Counted from the stretch's first letter, positions 1 through 14,300 are shown. The stretch: DNA of 64,000 nt from Acridotheres tristis (GCA_037013685.1 CM072886.1:59078933-59142932), one strand, 5' to 3'. Translations and numbers: made by a program. The notes: a model not told the origin generated them from the letters alone.

Positions 1-478
1 TGCTGCTGTCAAGACAGAAATGTCTGTATTGGTGTATTGGGCCTCAAATAAGCAAGGCATGTTGAAGGCAGTCTGCCTTCGTCTCACTAAAGGTAACTGT
101 TCATGTTAAACTGGGACATAAATAGGGAAACACAGGAGAAACACATTTTAACATTAACCAATGTCACATCACTGGTTCAAAACACGGTACCTAAACATAT
201 GTGGTATGTTTAAGTTGTATGTATGTATGGTCGTTTTAAGACGATGGTTGTTTTAAGACCAGTGACTAGGCTGCTTCTTGAAAAGATAATGATTTTCTCA
301 AATGAAATTTAGGAGTCTGTCAGTCAGAAAGCAGAACTCGGACTTGAGTGACTGGCAATAATGTGTCCGCCAGTTAATAGGCTCCACTTATGTCAGCATA
401 TACACTAATCTAGGTGTTAATCCCTCTGCTTTTCTGAGGATTTTTCTCTCAGATATTACCCTCACAATCCTGACCAGG

Positions 479-547
479 AAAAAGAAAACAAAACCAAAAA
501 CCAAACCAAACCAACAACAACAAAAACAAACAAACAAACAAAAACCA
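479..547. repeat. A/C-rich low-complexity tract (CAAA/CCAAA-like)
   Basis: The plus strand is almost entirely A and C, made of mixed CAAA, CCAAA and CAA units, so the minus strand is a T/G tract. It accounts for the Phe/Cys/Val-rich minus-strand frame that crosses it, which should not be taken as a protein. Confidence 0.85.
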
Positions 548-626
548 GAAAGAAGTTCACTGAAGAAATAGTCACATTTATGACTGATTAACATCAGCTG
601 TAGGCTCACTATAGTGCAAAAAAAAT

Positions 627-645
627 GAGAGAGAGAGAGAGAGAG
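627..645. repeat. (GA)n microsatellite
   Basis: A pure run of GA dinucleotides, 19 bases long, follows a short A run. It is a simple sequence repeat with no further feature attached. Confidence 0.9.
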
Positions 646-3600
646 TTGGAAGTATGAGAGAAGGAAGAGTGAACTCTGTGTTGTTTGCTGAATGTGTTTT
701 TCATGGAGTCTGCAAAACACTTTGGAGGGGGGTTTGCATGACTGGATTTTGTAATCCCCATAACTTGGAAATCAATAAGATAAATGGAGGAGAAATGAAC
801 AGCCAGTGGCCTCGGTCTTGATGATTCCAGGATAAAACCTTTTAATAAACATGAAACTGCAGCAGAGCAGAAACTCTAAGTCCTACTTTTGATTTAAAGA
901 TGTTTATCTCTATATCTTCCACATTTCTCGTGTTTTATTCTCCTCATATCTTTTCAATTTTATCTCTTTGGTTGCCCACATAGCTAATTGTTTTTGCATT
1001 TATTCCTCAAAGATGAGGTATGCGTATGTGTGTACATAACACATTAATATATGCAAACAGCAGGGACACACCTATAGTTTGGCTTTGTAGTAGCTCCCAA
1101 GAAAACTTAATGGAAAATCACTGTCAGCCTATAGTCATTTTGTTCATGCTTGACACATGCTGTTGTCTGTATGCCAGAATCATGTCTGTGGAAGGTATAA
1201 AAAATAAAGGAAATGTCACTTAGGGAAAACTTACTTCGAGATAGATTTTGCTGGTGATGTTGGTAACAAAGGAATTGTTTAAAAAAATTAAAACAAACTG
1301 TCCTGGTTCCTCGGTATTAGGATTCCACTGGTTAATCCATCAGAACTGGGATTTGTCAAGGCTTGTTTTATATACTAAATGTTTGATTAATTTGTACATT
1401 TCTACAATATAACAAAAAGAATTTGGAAGTTCAAGATTTAATATCCAGGCTCCCCTTTATATTCACAGAGTGGGAAAATACATTTAGATCCCTCATTTAT
1501 TTTCCAATTAACTGTTCTTTATACGTACATTAATATTACAGATGTCTCAAGAATAATTAAAACAGATAAGCAATTTATAAAAATCTTCACATTTCATGCT
1601 AATTATCATAATATAATGTTACATTTTTATTAGCAGTTTTTGTTCCCTCCCCCCACCCTTTACTTCCAGCAACCCCGGGGCCTTAGCCAGTCAGCATGTT
1701 ATAAATCTTTGTTAAAATACGACACAAAGCTAAGAAGCTTGCAACAAAGCAAATTGGACAGTGATGGAGCTCTCCTTTCTTTACCTTCATTTCCCAACAG
1801 CCAGCCTGTCATCAAATATGAAAACAATGATGGTTTTTCACAGCTTCTCAGTGTGAAGGCTAAGGGGCTCCCAGGACACAGGGTTATAAGGATGGGCTTT
1901 GAGGGATCACAGTCAGTCCATGAGAAAGACAGAGGAGAGAAAATTGATCCTAAGATCCTGGTACAGACATAAGTCATGGGTCCAGGAAACAACTGTACAG
2001 TCAACATACCTAGCACCACCATATCACACAATTTTATTTACAAGTAATTAAGTCCCATCTCAAAATGCATTGGCTTGTTTGTTCCCACCATTCCTGTGCA
2101 AGATTACTATGGGAATTTAAAAATAAGAATCCTAAGGGGAATACCTACTGGTGCTTAATGTTCAAGCCATCAAGTGAAAGAACAGAAGTAATGCCACGTG
2201 ATATTACACGAGCTCTTCCACATCTCCATTCCAGACATCAGTGGAACCAAACACCTGGTCAAGCTAAACACTGTGGTTATCGTGAGCAGTTTTGAATAAG
2301 AAGAAAAAGCAGTTTACATTGATAAAGAGGTTTCCTTTGCTGAAATATGAGACTCCATGTCAGTAAGATGAAGTACTGCTCAAGTGTTTATAGGAATGGG
2401 ATAAACTTGTCCAATGAATTATCTAGAACGAGCAACATGACGAGGTTGCCTTGGTGGCACACCTGTATCCAGCATATTGTCATGGGCACACCTGGGCACA
2501 CGTGTGTGCACACCCTTTTACTCTGGTGCTGCAAGGCAAGGCCAAGCACTCAAGCATGCTCTTAGTTGCATGTCTCAGCAGCCACTTCCAACTCAGCCTT
2601 TGAGAAGTAATTTGTGTCATAATGAAGATAATGTACCTCCATATGTTTCAAAAATATAGTCATCTATGCTTTCAGAAATAATAATAATGTAGGTTAGGTT
2701 TAATTTTGTTTTTATTCCTGAAATAGACTTTGATACAAGGCGCCGGAAATGAGATAAAATGAGATAAAAAAACTTGCTCTGGTGCCAAGTTCTGAAACCT
2801 TTATTTAAGGAGAACATATGTGTATCTCCTCAGCTTCTACCCAGTCTATTGATTCAAAGCTACAAGACTTCTTTTGTGTTACTTAATTTATTTTTATTTA
2901 TTGCGGCATTGATAGAATTCAAACTACATTAGATAATGTACTAGATAAGATATCTTTTTAAAACCTCTTACTGAGATCCTATTGGGACTGGCATGTAATT
3001 GAAAACACTTAATGGAATATTTCAGGGCATATTGCCAGAGAATGAACAAGAGAATCACATTTCATTTTAAAATGCCATAGAAAAATAATTTAAAATTATC
3101 ATAGCTGTGGTTTAGTATAGAAGAGGATGGGTAATAAAATTTACATAGATTTCCTTTCTTTTGGAAATTATTTTCTCTCTTTGTTGCATTTGACAACTCA
3201 CCCACTGTCTTTTCAGAAATGCCTGACATTCCTTTTAATTAAGTAGTGCGGGGCAACAAGCAAGAAGTTTTTTAAAGATTGCTGAATGCATTGGGTGTGC
3301 TTTCAGCTTCGGGGCCAAATTCCCTATTGGTTCGCTCCCTTGGGAAGAAATGTTGATTACAACTTCTGCCTTGACCTATTCTACGATGGTACAAAGGCAA
3401 ATTGTAAAACTTTGTTAAGGCTTGGTTTGCACTATTCTTACCTCTGTAAAGCCAGAATAATATTTAGGTTTCAGAGGGCTCAAAACTGGTAAATTCTGAG
3501 CTTTCTGATATAGACCCAGAAAAACTCAGACAAAGTCTTTTCAAACTGGAGGTTTTGTAATTTATTTCCTGGTTGCTTGCTTGCACATCCTTCTTCATCT

Positions 3601-6240
3601 GTTACAACTCAACGAGGGAACAGAGTTTGGGCTTTCCTTCGATCACACAATTACCTAGAAAGCTATGAAGAATGGCCAACATGCGTGTTTCCATAATCCT
3701 ACAGACTACTGAAGTAGATCCCTTGCAGGCAACTGACATCCATACAAATTTATACTGCAAATTTACCATTGAAACTCTCCTTTAAGCACATCTGCACAAA
3801 AAGAAAAAAACAACCTTTAGTGTGAGTTTAAAATATTTCAGATGTTTCTACCAAGAATATAGTAGTCAAGAGAAGCACTAAAAGGCATCTTCAGCTGACA
3901 CAAAAAAAAATCTCCAATTTGAATGCATAAAAGAAAGAAAAATCATTTCAGATGTAAATTTTTTCAACAAGACTATCTCTACACACAGAGGCAAGTATAC
4001 ACTATTTTGCTAACTCAGGCTTGGCCAGCCTTGAACTAGGTGCTTGTCTTCACGTATGTAAAGAATTACAGTGGAAATATATAAATGTTTAGTTGTACCA
4101 ATGGAATTTTAGGATCCTTGAGCATTGGAATCCTGTAGGCTAGCCAAATTTGTAGACTAGTATTGTTTAATTCCTACTTATTCATGTCACCAAGACATGG
4201 TCACAGGGTCCTTTTTATGACCTGATGTTAAAAATTAAGAATAAATCCAAATAAAAAGTTTTAATTCAAACTCACTCAAATCACTGTCTTTTGACATGCA
4301 GCTCCAGATTAAAATGTGGTTTTAGTCTTGTTTGTAGTTAAGTCTTCTCAGAGGAATATCTTAGCACCAGTCAGCCAACACCTTAAGGGTATAGCTCATC
4401 CCTTGTCTATAATCCTGGACCTGTGTTTACATGAGCACAGGGATGGGGCCACATGTTTTCACCATATGTCAACATTTATTTGCCTGCAGGTTTGAGAACA
4501 AAGTTATAAAATAGGGCATTCATAAATCTACAGCAAAACCAATTAAATATAACAAATATTCTGAGAATTAGTTCATTCTTTCCTCTTGTCACAATTTACA
4601 AGGGTCTGTGCTGCTATCAGATAATGTTCCCTGCAGGCAGATTTTTCCTGCTGGGTGCTCAGAAATTATGAGGTTCACTGGAACTATTCTCTCTTCTTTT
4701 CTGTTCTTTTGAATCCATTGAAATGATGACCCTAAATCTTGAATGTGGCAAGGAAGCCACAAACACCAAAACTGAGATGGCTTATCAATTTGATTCCTGT
4801 TTTGCAAGGTCAGCCTCAAGCATTCCCTGATGCTGAGAGATCTCGTGTTGTGAAGTTAAGCCAAATGTGGAAAGAGCCTGTAGTGAGCTGAAATAACCAT
4901 CCCAGAGTGAAGACTGGAAATCAACATGCTCAGATTTCAGCCTATGGAATGTGTGAGCTATCAGCATTCATGGTTTTGCCACTGGAGGGGTGGGGAATTT
5001 CACAGCTGCTTGAGCAACAGTCATTGGCCAATTTATTCAAAATCAAATCATGGTCTTCCCAGCTAATAAAGCAAACCAGAGTCAGTCACACCACCAGAAA
5101 TAATTATTGCCTCTTTTGGAATACATCCAAACCTCTCAAATAAAACAATTGTTCAGTTAATATCCTAGCCGCCTCTTGCACATCCCGTGCTCCTGCCATT
5201 GGCTTCTGAGACAACGTGATCAAGATTGAATGCACACCATATGCTCACAGCTGCAACATGTCAAAAGCAAGTTTTGAACCAGGACATAGCACAGAGATAC
5301 CTAAAGCAGCAGTGATAGATATCTTCCTTATGGCTCTGGTTTAAAGCCCAGGTTTATGGCATTTGACCTCATTTGCCTTTGACAAAGTCACAGGTACCAA
5401 TGACCTAGTTCTGCTTATGGTGCCAGGCTGGAGTGGATGTTGTCTGCAAGGACACACTTCATATATCTTCTGGTATCTGAGGTGATGAGCACAGGCAGGG
5501 TACAAAAAGTAACTAATCAGCATGTCAAACGTGCCATGCAATTTCACAGACCCACCATGGGGGAAGGGGTTTCCAAGGGTGTACGTGCAGTGCTGCTTGC
5601 CAATAGACACAGATTGTTTAACAGTCACCTCCAGGCAGTAAAACCGGTTGCCAGTTCAAGTGCCAGGTAATTTTATAGGATAATTATTAACCTTACTGAA
5701 GTTATTAAAGACTAGCTACTGGGAGACTTGTGAAGTGTGAATTATCGCTATCCGTCTGACCAGGAAGGATAGCTAATCCCCTCAAACATTTTATGCTGAG
5801 CTGAAGATTATCCCTCTATTTAGATATTAGAAAAATCTTCAGAAAGGATCAAATTACATACAATTTTTACAGTTTTGAGAGAGCGTTTACAAGATTTCTC
5901 TTCCATTTCTCCACCACCCACCCACTCCCCTTCTCACTCACCCTCCTTTCCAACAATATGCTAGGAAAGCACATTTCCGTTTCAGCCCTCTCTGATATTG
6001 CCATCTTCTTAGTACACCACAAGCAGTGAAGTAGAGATGTGAATCTCATTATATCTTCCATGAAGAATGTTTCTAAAGATGATAGCAGAGCTAACACCAT
6101 GTGCTAAGGCAGTCAGCACAGCCTGCTCAAGGTCCCACAGTCTCCCCTCCTCCTTCCCACCTAAAGTAAAATTTGGTTTGCTGTGGATATAGACAGGGAT
6201 TTTTTTTTTACTTCTTATCAGGCCACTGGTGGCATGGTCA

Positions 6241-6428
6241 CTTTTTTCTCTTTTCTTTTCTTTTCTTTTCTTTTCTTTTCTTTTCTTTTCTTTTCTTTTC
6301 TTTTCTTTTCTTTTCTTTTCTTTTCTTTTCTTTTCTTTTCTTTTCTTTTCTTTTCTTTTCTTTTCTTTTCTTTTCTTTTCTTTTCTTTCCTTTTCTTTTC
6401 TTTTCTTTCCTTTTTCTTTTCTCTTCCC
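6241..6428. repeat. (TTTTC)n pentanucleotide satellite, 188-nt pyrimidine tract
   Basis: Every base on the plus strand from 6241 to 6428 is C or T. The core at 6251-6385 is 27 perfect TTTTC units. The right-hand end has interrupted units (TTTCC, TTTTTC). The minus strand is therefore (GAAAA)n. Several long frames cross it in both directions and read as Phe-Ser-Phe-Leu-Phe or Lys-Arg-Lys-Glu-Lys repeats; they are by-products of the repeat, because a 5-base unit stays open in all frames that lack a stop. Long homopurine-homopyrimidine tracts can form triplex DNA and are length-variable, so the unit count may also suffer from assembly error. Confidence 0.97.
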
Positions 6429-9400
6429 ACCACTTTCACCCAATATTCTCCCTAATGTTCATCTTCCAGCATTTGTCCCAGAGCCAGATGCCACTATCAA
6501 ACATTACAAGGCCACAATCTCTGAAGCAAAGTGTGAGCAATCAAGCTCTTCTGCATCTACCGGGGAAATTTGCTTAAGGAAAGCATCACATAATCATAAT
6601 ATTGTGAAGAAACAGAGGTTGACCAGAGGGGAAGAAACTAAGAAAAGCTGTAGCCCATTTTTTGCAAAGTGTCATCAGTTCCCTTGAAAAGGGAAAAAGG
6701 CTAGAATATCACTGTAGTGTGCCCTCTTGCATATGGTACTCCTCACCTTTGGTGTCTCAGCCCTCTAACACAAAACCATGTGTTTGCACATCCTTTCTCC
6801 CAGGGTGTCTGCCACAGTCATCTGTGAGGAACATGCTGAACTTGACTATTTCTGCAGCAATTACAGAAGCATGGCCTCAGTAGTCCCAGAGATGATGAAG
6901 TCTTTGTTCCAAGCCCCAGCTGGTGCTGGTCCCACCCATTAAGCTCCTGTCACGTACCTGCATCCTTACATATCAGTGTTAACTGCACAGATGGAGAGAT
7001 GGTTTCCTGATGTGAGTTACTGCCCTTTCCAATCCACGACTGGCAAGTGTCTGCCATTAGGGAAAGCAGTAAATTTCGAAAGTCTGTCCTTTGTTGATTT
7101 GTGACCCATCTCGCTGCTGCTTCCTCTCCTCCCTTCCACATGTCTCTTTTGAAATAGCACATTTCTATTTGGCATGTTTGGAAGGCGTGTTCCCTTGATT
7201 ATCTTGCCCTTTCTTCTCCAATCCCCAGATCTTTGTAACTGTCTCTTCTACCTCTGAGAAAAAAAAAATGTACCATGCTGTTGTCTTCCTTTTCAGGGAC
7301 CTGTCACACATTAGTGCACATTAGTGCTGTTGCATTCCTCTCTACCCACATTATTTCATCCTTCAAGATAATGAAATATCTTCCTCAAGAACCACACAAA
7401 GGAAAAAATTTGTTCAATCTATTGCACCAAAAGGGCTAAATCCATGAGACAGTAAGATTGCAGAAGATGTAACCAAACAGATTCTCAACAGAGAAAATAA
7501 TCCTGTTTTACACAGGCACAACTGGCCCATGGGAATCCAGCAAACACTTTCAGTCATTCCCCTAGTGTCCCATAAGGGTTTTTTTTTGTTTATTTTGATT
7601 TGGACTTTTCTGAATGTGACACCAGATATAATATGGAGGGTTTTTTTCCATTGGTACTCTATCTCATTTCGCCTAAGCAAGGTCTATTTCCATACTACGT
7701 CTGTGCTAGTAACAGACACTTTAGTTATTCCACAAAGAGACAGGGACTCTTGTACCAATGCATTCACTTTTATGGAGCCTCTGGTATCTTCTTTTTATTC
7801 CCTAAGTTTATATTAAAACTCCAAAACTACTGACTATCTTTCCACCTTTTACAGTCTATTTTATAAAGAAAAAAAAGTCCTTTGTTAATTATTTTCTTTA
7901 CTTTTTATAATGGTGTTTGTGATGCAGTTTGCAAGCTAAAAGAGTGCTGAGACAACATCATTTAAGAGAGGCTTTTAAACTAATCTTTTACATTGATTGA
8001 CTTAATTTGTTGAACTTCTTCAGCTTTCTAAAAATCAGATGTGAAAATTAAAATAAATACATAAATTATTGGTATTTGTTTGGCTAGAGGAGAAATAAAC
8101 TATTTCAATCCCTATATATACAGGCTGTTAAGGAGTCTATGCATGTAGTTATAGATTGTTTAATCACAGTCCATAGGTTACTGCACATCCAAAGTAGTAT
8201 TATTCATTTCAGAAAGCATAAGGCTGAGATATGGGAGTTCTTTCCCTTGCTACCTCTTCCTGATATTTTTTCATCTAGTGCATTTCTTGAGTAAATAATA
8301 TATTTTTTTTGTTTTATTGTACCCATTTTGTCCATCTGGGATTTTTTCAGCTTATTCACTCACTGGAATGAGATTTTGTGTTGTTCATGCAGTGCTTAAT
8401 GCATCATGGCTCTGAAATCAGGTAAGCCTCTGACTAATTTCTATGTAAATATCACCCAAAGGAAGAATTTGAGCCATCAGATTTTGTCCCACAAAGATTT
8501 CATGGCTGGCTGGTGTAAGGTATGAGACTGTCTTTAATCTTGGAGGACCCAACGTGTTTGCACTGATGAAAAAAAACCAAAGCATAGCTGTGTTGTGCTG
8601 GCTAAGAGGAAGGAGTAGGGGAGGTCAGTCTAGACAGGAAAAAGGGGTGAGAGCAATTGTTTTGTGGGTCTGTGCCTCTGAAGTCACTCTGCCAACAGGG
8701 TGATGCTCTGCTATTAGACAAGGAGGCTCTTTTAACCTCAGAGGTGCCACCTGCAGCAAAACCATCTTTTTCAGTTACATAGCAAAGTATTCTGAAAATA
8801 TATTACATCATGTTAATAATGCCTGACACTCTTTATGTACTGTGCTCTTGGAAGGGAGGATCTCTAGGGAAATTCATTTTTTTAAATTTATATATTGCAT
8901 TCCACAATTGACTTTTAGATGAATTTAAAATAAATTACAAAAATTATTTCAGTGTGATATGCCAGTTGACAATGTTGGCACAATAGCAGCAAGTCCCTCA
9001 TCAATAAATAAAGTGAGTCTGGGTCTTTTAGGTAATTTTATTCCTTGTAGCAGTCTTTTCCAACACCTCCACACTGATGACTATAAGGATTTTTCTAATA
9101 TGGTAGCCTTCTTGATGCATCCACATGCATTCTACTTGTTATCATGTCAATATTGCTAATTTTAAAAATTATTTTTGAAGGTAACAGTCTTTTCTCCTAA
9201 GACATATAAGTAAGCAGTCACATCATTCCATGTGCCTTTATTTTGTGAGGCTAAAAAAAGATCATGCTTTTTCATTCAAGCTTTCTCACTGTTAGTGCAG
9301 CCCATTCTCTAGAAGCTCTTCTCCACACTCACTTTGACCTGGATCTCTCCTACTTAAAAATGAAGCCTTAGGAGGGTCTGAAGGGCATCAGATGCAGTTT

Positions 9401-10859
9401 TCCTCATTCTAGAAGACTCTGCCTTGCTCACAGTACAACTGCACAGACCCTCTTTGTTTTGGAAGCTACTTCGGGCATCCCACTGAGAAATGGTGTGTTC
9501 AGATTGGTGAGGATGAAGCCAACCAGACACCTAGGATCAGTGGAATAAGGGATGGCTTTAGAACATGAAAAAGTAAAGTATAAATTTTTTTGTGGATCTT
9601 TCTTTATTTAGAGAGGGTTCTGATTGGAGGACTGTGTTTGTCTGGGGACATGGAAGTCCCAAGAGCTGTGCTCTGTCAAGCTATTTGGGTCAACAAGACC
9701 TTGACTAAGTAGGCAGTTTCAGAATATTTAGGATTTAGGAAATTAATCATTTCCCTCTGTGCACATCTTGGGTCGTGAAGGTCTAAAATTTTATTCTTAC
9801 TAAGTCTTAAATGAGCCTCTTAATTTTCTTACATCTACTGTTGAGGAAGACTTATTTCACCAGAATAAAAGCTTTTCCATATGTGTTTATTTCAAGGATT
9901 ATTAATCCATTTTTTTGATTCTTCAGTTTCCTTGATTTCATTTCCTGAGAGGTAAATCTGCTGTGGAATTCCTGTCATAGCTTTTTCTTCCTCTCTTTTT
10001 TTTCCTTTTTCTGGTCTTCATTTATTGCTAAAATCCAGGCTCGGGTTCATTAATTTTCAGCCTAAGTGGATTTTAAAAAAATCACAATTTTCTCCTCCTG
10101 TTTTGTGTATCTAAATATGGTAGTGTCTTTCTCCTATGAAAATGTGTGCCAAGAGACTGCTAATTTAACCTTGTGTCATTATATCTTTCATGGAAATCCA
10201 TGATATGGAGAGGTCTTTACCATCTGCTTCCATCAGGAGGGTTATCTCAGTGTCTAGACACTATAGTGATAGGCTTTTTAGGGTTGCTGATGGATAGACA
10301 AGGCTTTGGAGAGCTTGCATTTAATCCTCTTCAGATATGGATGGCTGTTTTCCGGCAGTCTGGGATGAAGTTTAGAACTGTATTTCAAATAAATTTGTCC
10401 TGGAGTGTAAATGGGACAACATTGGTTAGCAGCAAACTCTAACAGGTCGGAGGGATTAAATGTGGGATTAAATAATATGTGAATCAGGGGGACCTCATTT
10501 TGATATATGTTCATCTTTTTTTTTGTTTTTAAGACAAATAAAAATTATTAAGCCAAGTAAAAAATTATTCATGCACATATAATTTCCTCTTTCAAGGAAA
10601 ACTGTTACAAAAAAACATAAAAGAAAATAAGAAGGGAGCATGAGCCTATATGCATAAGAAACCTTCATCACTGATACTTTAAAACACACAGATGATTAAA
10701 ATTATTATTTTTAAATCTTGCTACCTGCTAGCCATTTGTTTATTTTGGCACAATTCTGTTCTCATTAAAAGAATAGGGCAAACATACATATTTGCCCCCT
10801 CTTGCATTCTGGTTCTTGTGTGAGAGAACAGTGCAGCAATGTTTGGGTCTCAAACAGCA
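6429..10859. other. AT-rich non-coding stretch, no gene found
   Basis: The frames are short, without codon structure or family resemblance. Runs of A or T (for example near 7260 and 7580) and AATAAA-like words are scattered through it as expected for AT-rich DNA. I see no CR1 tail, LTR end or RNA gene in this stretch. Confidence 0.55.
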
Positions 10860-11300
10860 GAAAGCAGCATCTGTTCTGAATACCTGCCTCTGTGGAAACT
10901 TTTAAAGCTGCCAGACATTCCTGTGCTGTGAGGTGTATGTCCCCCAGCAGTGCTCCTGGTGTTCCTGCAGTCCCCTGCACAAGGAACAGTCTCTCCTGTG
11001 AGGTGGTCAATGAGCCCATGATCAAAGGATTTAGAGCTGTTGAAAGAGCTTTACTTGACAGGAGAAACTTGCTGTTGAGATGCTGGCTCTGTATCTGTGC
11101 ACTTCTCTGGCTGCTCTGAGAGAAGCTCTGGAAAGCCTCCCCCAGCTCAAGCTCATCACACACAAGCCTCCCTGGGCACACCCACATCAGGTGGGCTCCT
11201 GCTCTTGGCCCAGCTCCCCAGTCCCCTTGCAAACTGAGACTGGCTACTTTGAGTTGTACTGGTTGGAGGTGGAAGGCACAGCTCCCCTTCAGGAGAATTA
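10860..11300. other. GC-richer patch of unknown origin
   Basis: This block is visibly richer in G and C than its surroundings and holds overlapping frames on both strands. The longest, on the minus strand, runs 10765-11232 (155 codons) with no recognisable domain. The frame is neither flanked by convincing splice sites nor similar to any family I know. It could be an old LTR or an untranslated exon. No TG...CA ends with a flanking duplication were found. Confidence 0.3.
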
Positions 11301-14300
11301 GTTAGTCAAGGGAAATTCCTCAGGGACTGATCTCTTATTATTTACCAACAAAAGAAGCAGGACCATGAATGAATGCATGAATATTAGCCATTACCTAACC
11401 CAGCTCATATTGAACACAGCAGGAAATAAGACCTTGTTTCTGTTTCAGATTGAAGACATGGAAAAACAAGTATAAAATCATGCATTTTATGAACCAATAA
11501 TGAATATTTCATTAATATCTGTTATGAGATGGAATCAACTGAAAAATCAGAGAGAATAGAATTGTATCCAGATTAGTCACATGCAGTATGGTTGGAACTA
11601 GCATTAACTATCTCCAGCAGAATGAAGTCAGCATTTATGCTCTATATGAAGGTGTTGATAGCATGCCCACAGGAACATTGTACACTGTATTCTTACAATT
11701 CACATTTATGAGACATAAAATTGGAAATGCAAAGTGTCCATGCAACCAACCATGAGAACGGGAGAACAATCATGCAAGGAAGATTAAAAGACTTAGGCCT
11801 GCCAGCCTAGCTTAATACAAGCTTTTTGGAAACACAAGTGCTCAAGATCAACACACAAAGCTGAAGAGCCACTGAAATTATCAGACAATCCTGGCGATAG
11901 AAAAAACAGGCAGAGGGAGCCATGAATGTGACCACACTGGGAAGTAGAACAAGGTTTCTAGTCACCAGTGTCCAGAGATGCAGATCCCAGTGCACAGAAC
12001 AAGCAGCAAGGTTTTCAGCATCTTCCAGACAGAGACAAGTATATTTCTGAGCGGGACCACAGTGTGTGGCTTCCTGCAAGCACAGAGGACTGAGCCGAGC
12101 AACCTCACAAGTCTCTCATTCTGTGCTCAAATCTGCTTTGAGCAGTTTGAGATTTCCAAGGAGCACAACAAAGCCAAGCACTCTTTTTACAATGTAATAC
12201 TACTGCAGTTTAAATTTAAGTTACAATACCAAAACAAAAAGACACCAAAACATTGATGTGTTTGTCTTTCTATCTGGAACTTAGCCATCCTCTTAAACAA
12301 CCTTCTACAACTGCGTTTTCCTCAATTCCCCAGTCCCAGAGTATACCTTTGCTCTTGCTTTCCTCACTCATTTAGGATTTTGTCTCATGAAGCTTTCTAA
12401 CCTTTCTGCTAGACTGGTTCAACTGATAAAGACAGTACTGCACAGTACTGGAGAAGAAATTTAAATTCCTACTCTGGAGGCAAGTCCTTCATACCAAGAC
12501 CTGTTTGTCAGCACATACTTCAGTGACTGCACAGCAGGAAACCCTACACGTATGGCTGAAGGACAGTTAACTCTGCTGTGTTCTCAGTCCTTCCCCTGTT
12601 GAAAGAGACTATTACACTGCATTTCACATTTGGCATAATAGGCTGAATTAAGTTCACCAATACACCCAAGGCAAGCTGCTACTGACCAGACACTGAGTTT
12701 ATCAAGAATGCTGTGCTCCAGTTTGGCATGCACATTTCCCAAAGCTCTCATTGTGGGGCCTGTAAACCATCTGAGCCTTTTCCAACAGAAGATGGCATTT
12801 CAATGATATTTCCTTTTGTCCACCAAAGTATCATTGGTAAGCCATGCCTAGGTTCAGGTTCACTCTTCTGCAGAGGACCATAGCTTGATTCTTCCAATAA
12901 AAGTTTTACACTGCCTTTCCCAAAATGGTTTTCTTCAGAGGTAACAGGTGTTTTTATTCTTCTGAAGCAGAGTAAAATAAACATTGCCTAATAATAATAA
13001 ACATGTCCTGGCCTAAGCATCATCAAGATGACATATCTGCAGGTGAAGATACACAGCTGAGGAATTAATGGGATATGCCCTTTGATGTCTGGCAGTCTTG
13101 CATGGAGGAAGAGTGGATGACCTGCATTTGCAGCATCACAGAAAGTTGATGCTAGAGTGAGCAGCCCTGGGATGGGCCAAGCTATTCCTTTACCTTTATC
13201 TGGGATTTAGAAGTCAGAATAATGGAGAGAATAGGCTTTGTACTTGTGTTTTGCAGCCAGCAAAAAGAATGCACTCTTTCTGATCTGGGATGCTGCATGC
13301 CTATCAATTCTGGTTTTTGTAACTGCTGCATTTTATTGTTACCTAACAGAGATTAGCAGGCAAGCTAGGAAAAAATCATGCCTATTTATCTAAGAAGCTG
13401 TTATTTGACAAGTGGAAAACTAAGAATTGGATAAAAGTCAGAAAAATCTGCTGTGAAGAAAAATGCTTAGTTGTAGCTCAGAAAAGTCACCCAAACAGGT
13501 GGTCTGCAACATGATCAAAAATAAAAGGAATTAGGTATGAGTACAGGTATCCATCATATCTGATCTGTGAAACAAAAGCTTATATTCCTGCTCCTGTGTG
13601 GGCTATAGCTCAGATATAAAAGCTCCAACTGCAAAAAGTGTAGGAATCTGTTTAAAATGTAACTACTCTTATCCACAGATATCATAACTCCTCACACTGC
13701 TGTTTGTCAGCTATTTAAATAGAAAGAGATTTAATCATGAGAAGCCTTACAAGTCCTATCCCACTGTGTATATTCCATATAAGTGTTTTAACATACTGAA
13801 GAGTCTGTTCTCCTCAAAACCCCAAGGTGCTATGATTTACTGGCTAGGATTGATTGGGTTTCTGGTAGTACAGATGGCTGAAGTTTTGGTTTGGGTAATT
13901 TCTCAATATGATGGAATGAATTCCCAGCTTCTACATCAGGGCTTGAAAGTCCTTCTCACTGGGAAGACGACAGGATGCTCTCCAATGCAGGCATGCTTAT
14001 GGATGTCTGCTTGTTGTATTTGTGACCATACACACAGTTCTTTAAATGCTTTCAGACTATATTCTCTTCAGTAAAGCTTGCAGTTATCAGTTAAAAACAA
14101 CCAACATAATCACAGTTCTCACTGAAATGGGAAGCATAGACAACCAGTTAACTGGTCAAAGGAAAAAAAGGGTTGGATCAAGCCACTGCTTGACAGGTCC
14201 TGCTACACATTAAATTCTGATCAGTTCAGTAAAGAAGCAGTAGGATGAAGGAAGAAAGCACTTAGATTTACTTCTCTGTCAGATCAGCAGAGTTCAGGAA

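Larger units (their letters stand above)
1..6240. other. AT-rich non-coding stretch, no gene found
   Basis: I see no recognisable coding exon, RNA gene or well-preserved transposon here. Open frames on both strands are short (at most about 110 codons), overlap each other and resemble no known family. Two low-complexity patches at 479-547 and 627-645 are listed separately. A small tandem duplication of a 10-base unit (ATGAGATAAA twice) lies at about 2749-2768. The part from 3300 to 3345 faintly recalls old amniote repeats but is too short to call. Confidence 0.6.

Noticed and set aside
5810..5850. Possible CR1 fragment (TTTAGATATTAGAAAAATCTTC)
   Set aside because: Only about 25 bases resemble CR1, with no further CR1 words before or after.
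6009..6687. Long overlapping frames (up to 152 codons) reading as Phe/Ser/Leu or Lys/Arg/Glu repeats
   Set aside because: They are produced by the (TTTTC)n repeat, which lacks stops in several frames; not proteins.
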